A DNA stretch of 64,000 bases from Candidatus Oscillochloris fontis (lineage in GTDB: Bacteria; Chloroflexota; Chloroflexia; Chloroflexales; Chloroflexaceae), in NCBI RefSeq assembly GCF_004138135.1, contig NZ_RYFD01000003.1, positions 124,001 through 188,000 on the forward strand, written 5' to 3'. Position 1 is the first letter of the stretch. Every line of letters starts with the position of its first letter. The notes under the pieces were generated by a model. The model saw only the letters and a program-made list of their open reading frames with translations. It was not told where the DNA came from and did not search any database. This document shows, in pieces, positions 32,416 to 40,810 of the stretch. Position numbers and translations under genes: made by a program.

Positions 32416-33519
32416 ATGCGTCGGTCAATGTTGGTTCCTTCCTTTGTTGTCGCACTCGTTATGCTCTTTGCGAGTGCATGTGGCCAGAGCACCAGCACCC
32501 CAGCGGCAAGCCCGCAGAGTGCCGCTCAGGCAACCAGCGCCCCGGTAGCAACAGCGGTTCCCACGGCAGTTCCGCCCACCGCAGTTCCGCCCACCGAAGT
32601 ACCAACTGAAGCGCCCACCGCAGCGCCGACCGAGGCTCCGGCGGAGGTGCAGGTCGCCCCGGCAGATGTCTTTGTCGCGGCCTCTTCCCAGATCGAGGCT
32701 GGCGAGTACTTCATCTGGTTGGCCGGTTGTAACGATTGCCACACATCCGCTTGGGAGACATCGGGCGGCACCCTGCCCACCAGCGAGTGGCTAACAGGTG
32801 GGCGGCGCTTCAGTGGTGCGTATGGCACCACCTACGCCTCCAATCTGCGCCTGCTGCCAGAGAACATGACCGCCGAAGAGTTTGTTGAGATGATGCGCGC
32901 CCGCACCACCAACCCACCGATGCCCTGGGCGCACTACAGCAGCCTGCACGAGAATGACCTGCTGGCCGTCTATGCCTACCTGGAGAGCCTCGGTGCCAAG
33001 GGTGATCCGGCTCCGCCCTTTGTGCCCCCACCCGCCGAGTCGCCGACCCCGGTACCGACCAGTGCTGAGCCTACCGCAACTGCGGTGGTGACACCCGCCC
33101 CGACCGCGACGAGCGTCCCGGAGGATCTGCGCCCGCTGCCGCCGAGCAATGCCTTCATCCAGGCCGCGTCGCCCGAATTGGCCGGTGAGTACTTTATCTG
33201 GGTTGGCCACTGTAATGCCTGCCATACCACCGACTGGAAGCCGACAACTCCTAAGAGCGATTGGTTGACCGGTGGACGACGCTTCAACAGTGCCGGGGGC
33301 GTGGCCTACGCCTCTAACCTGCGCCTGCTACCCCAGGAGATGACCGAGGAGGAGTTTGTGGCGATGATGCAGACCCGCGAGGAGCACCCGCCGATGGGTT
33401 GGATCAACTACCACAACCTCAACGAGCAGGATCTGATCGCCCTCTACCGCTTCTTTGTCAGCCTAGGGCCAAAGGGCGAACCCGCACCGCCCTATGAGCC
33501 ACCCGCCAGCACCAACTAG
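32416..33519 (+). CDS. Lipoprotein diheme cytochrome c with tandem duplicated domains
   Basis: A 367-residue protein: signal peptide with lipobox FASAC (C22), a Pro/Thr/Ala-rich linker (about 25-82), a first c-type heme domain with CNDCH (105-109) and probable Met ligand in NPPMPW, a second P/T-rich linker, and a second heme domain with CNACH (266-270) and HPPMGW. The two domains are clearly internal duplicates (EYFIW...WLTGGRRF...YASNLRLLP...LGxKGxPAPP). It is an electron carrier tethered to the outer face of the membrane. It lies inside the ccm locus, whose products attach its hemes. RBS AAAGGAGA precedes ATG 32416. Confidence 0.9.
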   Translation: MRRSMLVPSFVVALVMLFASACGQSTSTPAASPQSAAQATSAPVATAVPTAVPPTAVPPTEVPTEAPTAAPTEAPAEVQVAPADVFVAASSQIEAGEYFIWLAGCNDCHTSAWETSGGTLPTSEWLTGGRRFSGAYGTTYASNLRLLPENMTAEEFVEMMRARTTNPPMPWAHYSSLHENDLLAVYAYLESLGAKGDPAPPFVPPPAESPTPVPTSAEPTATAVVTPAPTATSVPEDLRPLPPSNAFIQAASPELAGEYFIWVGHCNACHTTDWKPTTPKSDWLTGGRRFNSAGGVAYASNLRLLPQEMTEEEFVAMMQTREEHPPMGWINYHNLNEQDLIALYRFFVSLGPKGEPAPPYEPPASTN

Positions 33520-33609
33520 GAACCGTCTGCCGGGGAGGGCTTCCTCTCCCTCCCCACTCGCTACCAAATGATATAAACAAATCCCTCGGCAAGGAAAGGA
33601 TACGATCCC

Positions 33610-34182
33610 GTGAACCACTCAGCATGGAGCCAGATCACCAATGGACGTCAGATGAATGGTAGCTCGCTGGTTCGGCTTATTACGCTCATTGGCATGGCTC
33701 TGCTCGGTATGGTTTTTGCAACCGGGTGTAGCAGCAACACGACCGCAGCGGCGGAATTGACCGCACGGCAGATCCCGACGCCAGTTTCAATGGCCAAGGC
33801 CAAGCCGATTCCGACCGCGATCCCCACCATGAGCCAGGAGCGCATCGCGCAAGCCCGCGATCTGCTCACGCTCCAGGGGTGTATTGGCTGCCACACCGTG
33901 CAAGACTATAGCGAAGCACGCGGTGTCGTTGGCCCCGATCTTACCCACGTTGCCGAGGAGGCTGCCAGTATTATTGCTTCGGCTGAGTATCAGCAGGCGG
34001 GCGGTGAAGCGAAGACCGTCAGCGAGTTTATGCGTGAATCGATCCTTAGTCCCTCGAAGTATCTGGCAACCGATTGCCCATTGGGCGAGTGCCAAGACTT
34101 CTTGATGCCGCGTGACTTTACGAAGCGTCTTTCGGCAGAAGAGCTGGAGTTGCTGGTCGAGTTGCTCACCACCTTCGAGTAG
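33610..34182 (+). CDS. Monoheme c-type cytochrome lipoprotein
   Basis: A 190-residue protein with a signal peptide and lipobox FATGC (C40), a short proline-rich linker, and one heme-binding CIGCH motif (91-95). The sixth ligand is probably the methionine of DFLMPRDF. The sequence 'GCIGCHTVQDYSEARGVVGPDLTHV' is typical of class I cytochromes c found beside oxidase or alternative complex III genes. Initiation is at GTG 33610 with AAGGA upstream. It follows the diheme gene by 90 bases and may share its transcript. Confidence 0.88.
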   Translation: MNHSAWSQITNGRQMNGSSLVRLITLIGMALLGMVFATGCSSNTTAAAELTARQIPTPVSMAKAKPIPTAIPTMSQERIAQARDLLTLQGCIGCHTVQDYSEARGVVGPDLTHVAEEAASIIASAEYQQAGGEAKTVSEFMRESILSPSKYLATDCPLGECQDFLMPRDFTKRLSAEELELLVELLTTFE

Positions 34183-34268
34183 GCTGCTCACATACCAACA
34201 AGGCGGGATGGGAGCGGGCAACATGGTTGCCCGCTTCCATCCCGCTTGTGAGTCTTCGGCGCGGCCTA

Positions 34269-34277
34269 TGATACAAT
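34269..34277 (+). promoter_or_regulatory. Extended -10 element upstream of a family A-like block
   Basis: TGATACAAT, the same form as in front of ccmA, lies just before the repeat block 34280-34495. It may be the ancestral ccmC promoter separated from its gene by the insertion. Confidence 0.4.
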
Positions 34278-34279
34278 GC

Positions 34280-34495
34280 GCCCATGCTATGAGCAAAATT
34301 TTTAGGGCGCAGCCCAAAATCTCAGTTTTTCTCGTATGTTGGCGGCTTCGCCGCCAACATACGAGAAAAAAGCGGGTTTGGGGCGCAACCCAAAATCTCA
34401 GTTTTTGTTATTGTTTGGCGGCTGCGCCGCCAAACAATAACAAAAAAAAGATCTTCGGGGGCGGCTGCGCCGCCCCCGAACCCCCACTGCCAATG
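34280..34495 (+). mobile_element. Degenerate double family A-like palindromic block
   Basis: Contains two GGCGGC(TTC/TGC)GCCGCC hairpins, one with TCGTATGTT/AACATACGA arms (34332-34366) and one with TTGTTATTG/CAATAACAA arms (about 34404-34445), followed by GGGGGCGGCTGCGCCGCCCCC. The ends read GAGCAAAATT and GCGCAAAATT and do not match the family A termini, so this is a related or decayed type. It fills most of the 406-base gap between the cytochrome gene and ccmC. The interior 34300-34400 repeats 'GCGCAGCCCAAAATCTCAG' twice. Confidence 0.7.
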
Positions 34496-34508
34496 CGCAA
34501 AATTGCTG

Positions 34509-34537
34509 TTGTTTGGCGCGTATGGGCGTAGTATGAT
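34509..34537 (+). promoter_or_regulatory. Candidate promoter for ccmCDEF
   Basis: TTGTTT (34509-34514), 17 bases, TATGAT (34532-34537), about 50 bases before ccmC and immediately downstream of the repeat block. Confidence 0.4.
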
Positions 34538-34588
34538 AAACCAAAGCGTATTGTTGCCCATCACAAGGGACTGGAAAGGCGTTGGCCA

Positions 34589-35554
34589 ATGGCGCAACGT
34601 ATGGCCCAAGCAGCCAAGTTGCTGATCGGCGTCTGGATTGCGGGGGTGGCGGTGGCGATGTTCCTCGTTCTCCCGCAGTACGAAGGCTTAGGGAATGCCG
34701 GACGCATCATCATTATGCACGTCCCCACCGCCTGGGTGAGCGTGTTGGCTTTTGCCGTCTCGGCGCTCTTTAGCGGCCTCTACCTGTGGCGCGGGCGTAC
34801 CGAAGATGATGATTATGCGACCGCTGCGGCAGAGAGCGGCTTCCTCTTTACCGTACTCGCTACCGTCACCGGAGCGATCTTCTCGCAGGTGGTCTGGGGT
34901 ATCTATTGGAACTGGGACCCACGCCAGACCTCGATCTTCGTTCTGCTCCTGATCTATGCCGCCCTCTTTGCCCTCCGCTCAGCGATTGATGATCCTACCC
35001 GTCGCCGTCAACTAAGTGCGGTCTATTCGCTGTTTGCCTTTGTCACCGTACCCTTCCTCATCTTTGTCGCTCCACGTGTGAGTGAGAGTACCCTCCATCC
35101 CAACTGTGCCTTTATGCAGGGCAGTACGTGTGAAGGTGTTGACATCGGCGTCGGCAAACTTGGTCTGTTGGGTGATCGCAAGATCGAACTGGTCAGCCTG
35201 ATCCAAACCGGTGATGTGGTGACAGCCGAGGTGCTGGTGAGCGAACCGGGCTTGAGTGATGATATCCGTTTAACCCCATCATTCAATATCGTCAATCAGG
35301 AGATCTTGGATCGCCCCAACTTCCCCGGCTTACGCTACCACCTGATCCTTCAGGAGGTTGATCTGGCCAATCAACGCGCCCGGCTGAATATTGAGGCTCC
35401 GGGAACTGGTCTGCTTGACAATTCACGTACCCTCTTGACCTTCTTGGCCGCGATCTTTGGCTTTACGGCGCTCTTCTTCTGGATGCTGTATGTGCGCGCC
35501 ACCCTGCTCGGTGTGCAGTGGGCACTAGCACGTAAACAGGGGGCACACGGATGA
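34589..35554 (+). CDS. ccmC: Heme exporter / cytochrome c assembly protein CcmC with large extracytoplasmic insertion
   Basis: A 321-residue heme-handling protein with six membrane helices and the tryptophan-rich heme-binding segment 'GIYWNWDPRQTS' (WWD domain). It loads heme onto CcmE. Typical CcmC proteins have about 230-250 residues; here an extra loop of about 110-130 residues (roughly 160-280, containing two cysteines in 'HPNCAFMQGSTCEGVD') lies before the last helix. The loop should be outside the cytoplasm. AAAGG precedes ATG 34589. The stop overlaps the ccmD start (ATGA). Confidence 0.88.
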   Translation: MAQRMAQAAKLLIGVWIAGVAVAMFLVLPQYEGLGNAGRIIIMHVPTAWVSVLAFAVSALFSGLYLWRGRTEDDDYATAAAESGFLFTVLATVTGAIFSQVVWGIYWNWDPRQTSIFVLLLIYAALFALRSAIDDPTRRRQLSAVYSLFAFVTVPFLIFVAPRVSESTLHPNCAFMQGSTCEGVDIGVGKLGLLGDRKIELVSLIQTGDVVTAEVLVSEPGLSDDIRLTPSFNIVNQEILDRPNFPGLRYHLILQEVDLANQRARLNIEAPGTGLLDNSRTLLTFLAAIFGFTALFFWMLYVRATLLGVQWALARKQGAHG

Positions 35555-35763
35555 ATGTGGCACTCGAAGCAGGTGCGGCGGTCTATGTTGCCGTCGCCGT
35601 CACACTATCGGTTTGGCTCGGTATCTTCGTCTATCTCTGGCGTATTGATGCCCAGGCACGCGCCTTGAAGCGCGCACTTGAACGTGAGGAGCACCGTGAA
35701 CCTGCTCCTGTCCCGCAGTCCACGGTGACGCGCATGCGCACGGGTGAGTCGGTTGAAAAGTAA
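35551..35763 (+). CDS. ccmD: CcmD-like small membrane protein
   Basis: A 70-residue protein with one membrane helix (about 9-29) followed by 'YLWRIDAQARALKRAL' and a charged cytoplasmic tail, matching CcmD, which stabilises the CcmABC-CcmE complex and allows release of holo-CcmE. Position between ccmC and ccmE supports this. It overlaps ccmC by four bases. Confidence 0.8.
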   Translation: MNVALEAGAAVYVAVAVTLSVWLGIFVYLWRIDAQARALKRALEREEHREPAPVPQSTVTRMRTGESVEK

Positions 35764-35812
35764 GTTGGATGTGGCCCCATGGCGGGCTCTTGGAAGAACA
35801 CGAGGATGATGT

Positions 35813-36232
35813 ATGGCCTCAGTACCTGCCCCAGTTCGTCGCAGTGGCTTCGAGATTAAGCCGCTGCATATCGCCGGCCTCGGAATCATTTTGCTGGCGG
35901 TGGTCTATGGCCTCTTCGGGTTCAAGGATGCCTTCCGCGCCTATACCACCAGCGTGGACGAAGCAATGAGTAGTTCGCGTAGCATCCAGTTGGCGGGCTT
36001 TTTAGGCTCAACCGGCGAAATGGATGCCCAGGGCCGCTTCACCTTCATGCTTCAGGATGCCGATAAGCAGATGCTCAAGGTCATCTCCAATGATCCGCGC
36101 CCTGCCAACTTTGAACATGCCACCAGTGTGGTTGCGATTGGCTATTATGATGCCTCTGAACAGGCATTTATGGCTGAGGATTTGTTAGTGAAGTGCCCTT
36201 CCAAGTATCAGGAAGTCCAGCCAACTCAGTGA
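35813..36232 (+). CDS. ccmE: Heme chaperone CcmE, CxxxY variant
   Basis: A 139-residue protein with an N-terminal anchor (about 17-35) and an extracytoplasmic OB-fold domain. In most bacteria heme is bound covalently by the histidine of HxxxY. Here the motif is CPSKY (C128, Y132), the cysteine variant known from archaea and some Gram-positive and deltaproteobacterial systems. The sequence before it, 'AIGYYDASEQAFMAEDLLVK', is the usual lead-in. GAGGATG precedes ATG 35813. It sits between ccmD and ccmF. Confidence 0.92.
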   Translation: MASVPAPVRRSGFEIKPLHIAGLGIILLAVVYGLFGFKDAFRAYTTSVDEAMSSSRSIQLAGFLGSTGEMDAQGRFTFMLQDADKQMLKVISNDPRPANFEHATSVVAIGYYDASEQAFMAEDLLVKCPSKYQEVQPTQ

Positions 36233-36310
36233 TGGCTCGTTCATGCGTGCGGCCTGATCAGGCCGCACGCATCCATACCTAACCCTCCCCTTCCCCTAGA
36301 AAGCGCAGCT

Positions 36311-38716
36311 ATGTACCCCCTCGGCACCTTTCTGATTGTCACCTCCATCGCCATGGCGTTGCTTGCGATCACAAGCTATGCATTGGTGTTGCGCGGGCAG
36401 CGTTTGGCGTTGCTCTATGCTCGTTTGGGCGTCTATGCCACCTTTGGTGCCCTGATGATGGCATGGATATTGTTGATTACGCTCTTTTTAGCCCATCGTT
36501 TTGACATTGACTATGTCAACAACTATAGCTCGCGTGACCTTGAACCCTTCTTTAAGGTGGCGGCGAGTTGGGCCGGACAACCAGGAAGTTTCTTGATCTG
36601 GGCGGTCTTTGGAGGGGCAACAGCAGCATTGTTGGTACGCCAAACCAAGCACTTTGAGCCGTATGTGCAGATCATTATGATGGTCGTTCAGGTGGCCTTG
36701 CTGGTGTTTGTGCTGATCATGAACCCCTTTGCGCCACTGATTGACGCGGCCACCGGCCTACCCGCCAATCCTGCCGATGGCCGAGGGCTTAATCCGCTGC
36801 TGCACAACTTCTGGATGATTATCCATCCGCCAGTGCTCTTCATCGGGTATGCTCTGGCTATTGTGCCGTTTGCTTTTGCGGTCAGTGCGATCATTCGCCG
36901 TGACTATGACACCTGGGTGGCGCGGGCCTTGCCCTGGACTATAGCCGCATGGGCTGCGCTGGGATTGGCCCTGCTGCTCGGTGGCTATTGGGCCTATGAG
37001 ACGCTCGGTTGGGGTGGATACTGGGGCTGGGACCCGGTTGAGAATTCGTCGTTGGTGCCCTGGGTGATCCTGACCGCGCTCCTCCACGGGATGCTCCTCC
37101 AGCGCTTCCAGGGTGGCCTGCGCAAAACCAATCTGGCGCTGGCGTTGGCAACCTATGTGGGTGTCTTTTATGCCACCTTCCTCACCCGGAGTGGGGTGTA
37201 TGCCAACTTTTCGGTACATTCGTTTGTGGCCGAGGGGATTTATGAGGCACTGGTGGGTTTTGTCATCTTCCTCACCTTGGGTAGTATTCTCCTAATGATC
37301 TGGCGTTGGCGCGATATTCCCGTCCGAGCGTTGAGCGATAAGTTCTTCTCGCGGGATAGTTTCTTTATCCTCGGCCTGATCGCGCTGGTGGTGATTGCCC
37401 TGGTGGTTGGGTTTGGTACCTCGATGCCGGTGATCTCGGCTATTCCGGGTGTCGGCCATACACTCCAGGGTTGGATGGGCGCATCGTTTGAACTGGATGA
37501 TGGGACACTGATGGATCCCAACGCCCAACCCTTTACCGATGGGCGCTTCAGTCTGGCTCCTAGCTTCTACAAGCGCACGGTGCCCCCACTAGGTGCGGTG
37601 GTGATTGTGCTGATGATCGTGGGGCCGCTGCTGGGCTGGCGCGATGCCAATATGCGTAACCTCGTGCGGACGCTGCGCTGGCCAGCGCTCACCGCGCTGG
37701 TCGCCGCGATTGCGGCGATGCTGATTGATGTCCGCGATCTGATCTCGTTAGCCTATGTGGCGGGAGCGACCTTTGCGATTGGTACCAATCTGGTGATGAT
37801 CATCCGCACCTTGCGGAGCGGCTGGTTGCGGATTGGTGGCTACCTCGCGCACCTCGGCTTTAGTCTGGCCATGATCGGTATGGTTGGATCAAGTGCCTAT
37901 GCTACCCCTGAACAACAACTCGTGGTTGCACCCGGTGAAACCGCCAGTATCTATGGCTACGACTTCACCTTTAACGGCTATCAGTTGGATGCTGAACAGC
38001 GCGGTATGCTCGATTTTACTGTCACTGATGGGCAGGGGGGAAGCTATAATGCCCGCCCCTTCCTCTACTTCAACCCCCAGATGGGTTCGACAATCCAGAC
38101 CCCCTCGATCCATAGCATGCTCTATCAGGATGTCTATATCTCTCCGGTAGGCTATGATCCAGAGGAGAACCCGGCGCGTCCGATTTTGGGCGAAGGCCAG
38201 GGAACCCGCATGGGGCCGTATGAGATGGTCTTTATGCAATTCAACCTCGATACGGCGGCGATGAACAATGGCGGCCCGATCCGGGTCGGTGCAAAGGTGT
38301 TGGTCTCCTATGAGGGCGAGCAGATTGAACTTGAACCGGCGATTCAGGTGGTGACTGACGAAGCCACCGGGGATCAGCACATCGAGTTTATTGCCGCGAC
38401 CCTTCCCGGCGGGCAGACCCTCAACCTCGTTGAGGTTGACCCCACCAACCGCATGGTCTTGCTTGAGGGTAAGGGGCCGGGGCTAGATGATCTGCCACTG
38501 GTTCCGGCCAAGGGCGTGATCGCGGTCAGTGTCAAACCGCTCGTCATCTTCGTCTGGATCGGGATTGTAGTTGGCATCCTCGGTGGCATGATCGCCGTGG
38601 TGCGGCGCTACCTAGAGGGGCGCGCTGTGCTCGCCGGACAACCCATCCGCCTACCTAAAGGCTTGGCGCTTCGCTTCGGTACTCATCGTGCTCCGCAGCC
38701 AGCCAATGGTGATTAG
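36311..38716 (+). CDS. ccmF: Cytochrome c heme lyase subunit CcmF
   Basis: An 801-residue integral membrane protein (about 14-15 helices) with the WWD heme-binding segment 'GWGGYWGWDPVENSSLVPW', and conserved histidines in 'NFWMIIHPPVLFIGYA' and 'FSVHSFVAEG'. It ligates heme from CcmE to apocytochromes, normally with CcmH/CcmI, which are not recognisable here. It is longer than the E. coli protein (647) because of a large extracytoplasmic domain near the C-terminus (about 530-740). AGAAAG precedes ATG 36311. The J-TPR gene begins six bases after its stop. Confidence 0.95.
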   Translation: MYPLGTFLIVTSIAMALLAITSYALVLRGQRLALLYARLGVYATFGALMMAWILLITLFLAHRFDIDYVNNYSSRDLEPFFKVAASWAGQPGSFLIWAVFGGATAALLVRQTKHFEPYVQIIMMVVQVALLVFVLIMNPFAPLIDAATGLPANPADGRGLNPLLHNFWMIIHPPVLFIGYALAIVPFAFAVSAIIRRDYDTWVARALPWTIAAWAALGLALLLGGYWAYETLGWGGYWGWDPVENSSLVPWVILTALLHGMLLQRFQGGLRKTNLALALATYVGVFYATFLTRSGVYANFSVHSFVAEGIYEALVGFVIFLTLGSILLMIWRWRDIPVRALSDKFFSRDSFFILGLIALVVIALVVGFGTSMPVISAIPGVGHTLQGWMGASFELDDGTLMDPNAQPFTDGRFSLAPSFYKRTVPPLGAVVIVLMIVGPLLGWRDANMRNLVRTLRWPALTALVAAIAAMLIDVRDLISLAYVAGATFAIGTNLVMIIRTLRSGWLRIGGYLAHLGFSLAMIGMVGSSAYATPEQQLVVAPGETASIYGYDFTFNGYQLDAEQRGMLDFTVTDGQGGSYNARPFLYFNPQMGSTIQTPSIHSMLYQDVYISPVGYDPEENPARPILGEGQGTRMGPYEMVFMQFNLDTAAMNNGGPIRVGAKVLVSYEGEQIELEPAIQVVTDEATGDQHIEFIAATLPGGQTLNLVEVDPTNRMVLLEGKGPGLDDLPLVPAKGVIAVSVKPLVIFVWIGIVVGILGGMIAVVRRYLEGRAVLAGQPIRLPKGLALRFGTHRAPQPANGD

Positions 38717-38722
38717 AGAGCT

Positions 38723-39799
38723 ATGCAAGACTATTACGAGACCCTGCAAGTCCACCCCAAGGCCGATGCCGAAGCGATTCGGGCGGCCTATGAGCGTTTG
38801 CACCAACGCTACGCATCTGCGTTGCTGGAAGGTGCTGCCGATGAGTTGCGCGAACTAGCCCGTCAGCGGCGTGAAGAGATTGAGCGTGCGTATGCGGTAT
38901 TGAGCAATCCAGCCCAACGGGCTAGGTTTGATCAGGAGTTACAGCAGCGGACGAGCAATAGTGCCACCGAGCAGATCGGGCTTGATGCGCATGATGACGA
39001 CCTGATTGACTACCGCCCACTGCCACCAGCGCAGGGTCAGGAACGGCCCAAGAGTTTCAATACCCAGCCCTACCTCCCCCGTAGCCACGCGCCCCGGCAG
39101 AGTGGGCGGCGCGTCCAGAACACCTCGCGCATGCCCGTCTGGTTGCCAACAGTGCTGATTGTAGCGGTGGCCACCTTTGCGATTGTCCTGATCACGCTGC
39201 TCACCACCGTCTCGCGGCCCCAGACACAGACCGCCACAACCCAGGGTACTCCTACGGCGGCGGCACCCTCAACCGACGAGACGGTCAACCAGTTTGAGGC
39301 CCAGATCACGATGGCGCGCCAAGTGGCGTTGCAGGTGCCAGACAATCCGAAGGCGTGGTTGGAGTTGGGCAACGCGCTCTTTGATAGCACCGTGATCGTG
39401 CGTGAGTTGATAGATAGCGGCCATACGAATCTGCAAAGCCTGTATGTCGAGCGTCTCCCGCGCTGGCTTGAAGCGCGTGACGCCTACACCAAGGTGTTGG
39501 AGATGACGCCGAATGATGCCATCGTGCGCGCCGATCTGGCTGCGGCGCTCTGCTACTATGGCGCGGGGGTGAACGACCAGAGCTATGTGGTGCAGGGGCT
39601 TGCCGAGGCCGACCAAGCCTTGAGCAGTGCGCCAGAGGAGGGCCGGGCCTTATTGAGTAAGGGCGTGTGCCTCATCCTCACTGATCCGCCCCAAACCCAA
39701 GCTGCCCTAGAGCAGTGGCAGCAGGTGGTTCTTCTGCCCAATGTTGATACCGGATTGGCCCAACATGCGCGCCAATTGATAGCAACCTATAGTCAGTAG
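38723..39799 (+). CDS. J-like domain, transmembrane and TPR protein (possible CcmI-type factor)
   Basis: A 358-residue protein. Residues 2-75 match a J-domain helix pattern ('DYYETLQVHPKADAEAIRAAYERL...EIERAYAVLSNPAQRARFDQEL') but lack HPD: the loop reads RYASALLEG. A proline-rich stretch, one membrane helix (about 140-165), a Thr-rich linker and a C-terminal TPR domain ('NPKAWLELGNALFD', 'EARDAYTKVLEMTPNDAIVRADLAAALCYYG') follow. Topology puts the J-like part inside and the TPR outside, where CcmI/NrfG TPR domains hold apocytochrome c. It starts six bases after ccmF, in the place where ccmH/ccmI usually lie. The function as apocytochrome chaperone is inferred. Confidence 0.8.
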   Translation: MQDYYETLQVHPKADAEAIRAAYERLHQRYASALLEGAADELRELARQRREEIERAYAVLSNPAQRARFDQELQQRTSNSATEQIGLDAHDDDLIDYRPLPPAQGQERPKSFNTQPYLPRSHAPRQSGRRVQNTSRMPVWLPTVLIVAVATFAIVLITLLTTVSRPQTQTATTQGTPTAAAPSTDETVNQFEAQITMARQVALQVPDNPKAWLELGNALFDSTVIVRELIDSGHTNLQSLYVERLPRWLEARDAYTKVLEMTPNDAIVRADLAAALCYYGAGVNDQSYVVQGLAEADQALSSAPEEGRALLSKGVCLILTDPPQTQAALEQWQQVVLLPNVDTGLAQHARQLIATYSQ

Positions 39800-39807
39800 C
39801 AGAAAAA

Positions 39808-39856
39808 TGTATTGCGTCGTTTGGGCAGTAGAGCCGCCCAAACGACACAATACGCA
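39808..39856. terminator. Hairpin between the two J-domain genes
   Basis: Arms TGTATTGCGTCGTTTGGGC and GCCCAAACGACACAATACGCA, with one mismatch, around AGTAGAGCC. It belongs to the ATTGCGTCG (family D) type and may terminate the ccmC-J-TPR transcript. A new -10 box follows at 39893. Confidence 0.6.
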
Positions 39857-39892
39857 TAAAATCCCACGGTTCAACAAAAGTTAAAGTATCTA

Positions 39893-39901
39893 TGCTACAA
39901 T
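39893..39901 (+). promoter_or_regulatory. Extended -10 promoter element of the J-TlpA gene
   Basis: TGCTACAAT, 52 bases before ATG 39954, directly after the hairpin. Confidence 0.55.
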
Positions 39902-39953
39902 AAAAACGGGCTGCGGCGCGTCATACACAACCACAGCCAACCCACCACCAACT

Positions 39954-40796
39954 ATGAGTACCTACTATACACTCTTGGGCCTTGAGCCACATGCCACCCA
40001 TGAGGCAATCGAGGCAGCCTATCAGCACCAACGGGAAGGCTATGATCCTGCACGGGTAGCTGATCTTGACCCCGATATGCAGCGCTTGGCCGAAGCGCGT
40101 AGTGCTGAGATTGAGCAAGCCTATCGTACCCTGCATGATCCCCAGCGTCGCCAGCAGTATGATCAGCAGATTGGGATTGCGAAGCGCACGAATCCCAATG
40201 TCGTGGCACGACGCCAACTGACGCCACGCGAGCGCACGATGGTCGTGATCGGTGGTCTGGTTGCTCTAGGCTTAATCGTCGGGATGTGGATCTTTACCGG
40301 GCGCGGGGCGGGTGTTGAGGGCCAAGCGATGGGTGAGGTCAACCGGCCAGCCCCCGAATTCACCCTCCAGACCCTTGATGGTAACGAGGTAAATCTCGCC
40401 GCATACAAGGGCAAGGTGGTGCTGGTCAATTTTTGGGGCACGTGGTGTGAGCCGTGCCAGCGCGAATTACCCGCCCTGCAAGCAGCCAATGAACGTTATG
40501 CGGAGCAAGGTCTGGTGATTATTGGGGTCAACCTGACCGATGACGAGCGAACGCAGGGGCGGAGTGAAGATGATATCCGTTCGTTTGTGGCTCAATACCA
40601 ACTGACCTACCCCATTGCACTGGATCAAGATGGACGAGTCACGGATTCATTTCGGGTCTACCCGCTACCCACCAGTTTCTTCATAGATCCACAAGGCCAG
40701 ATTCGTTACGTTCATGTAGGCGAACTAACGCTTGATGACATCATTGCTCGCTTTACTGAGCTTCAACTCAGTGCGATGGTAAACGAGACCCCATAA
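39954..40796 (+). CDS. J-like domain fused to TlpA/CcmG-type thioredoxin
   Basis: A 280-residue protein. Residues 3-73 form a J-like domain ('TYYTLLGLEPHATHEAIEAAYQHQREGYDPARV...AEIEQAYRTLHDPQRRQQYDQQI') in which HPD is replaced by DPA after tyrosine. A membrane helix (about 96-115) follows, then a redoxin domain with WCEPC (C165, C168), the family 'PAPEFTLQTLDGNEVNLAAYKGKVVLVNFWGTWCEPC' and cis-proline in 'YPLPTSFFIDPQG'. It should reduce disulfides in apocytochrome CxxCH sites outside the membrane, as CcmG/ResA do. It lies directly behind the ccm genes. A J-like head on such a protein is unusual. Confidence 0.87.
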   Translation: MSTYYTLLGLEPHATHEAIEAAYQHQREGYDPARVADLDPDMQRLAEARSAEIEQAYRTLHDPQRRQQYDQQIGIAKRTNPNVVARRQLTPRERTMVVIGGLVALGLIVGMWIFTGRGAGVEGQAMGEVNRPAPEFTLQTLDGNEVNLAAYKGKVVLVNFWGTWCEPCQRELPALQAANERYAEQGLVIIGVNLTDDERTQGRSEDDIRSFVAQYQLTYPIALDQDGRVTDSFRVYPLPTSFFIDPQGQIRYVHVGELTLDDIIARFTELQLSAMVNETP

Positions 40797-40810
40797 ATCA
40801 AGGATTGCTT

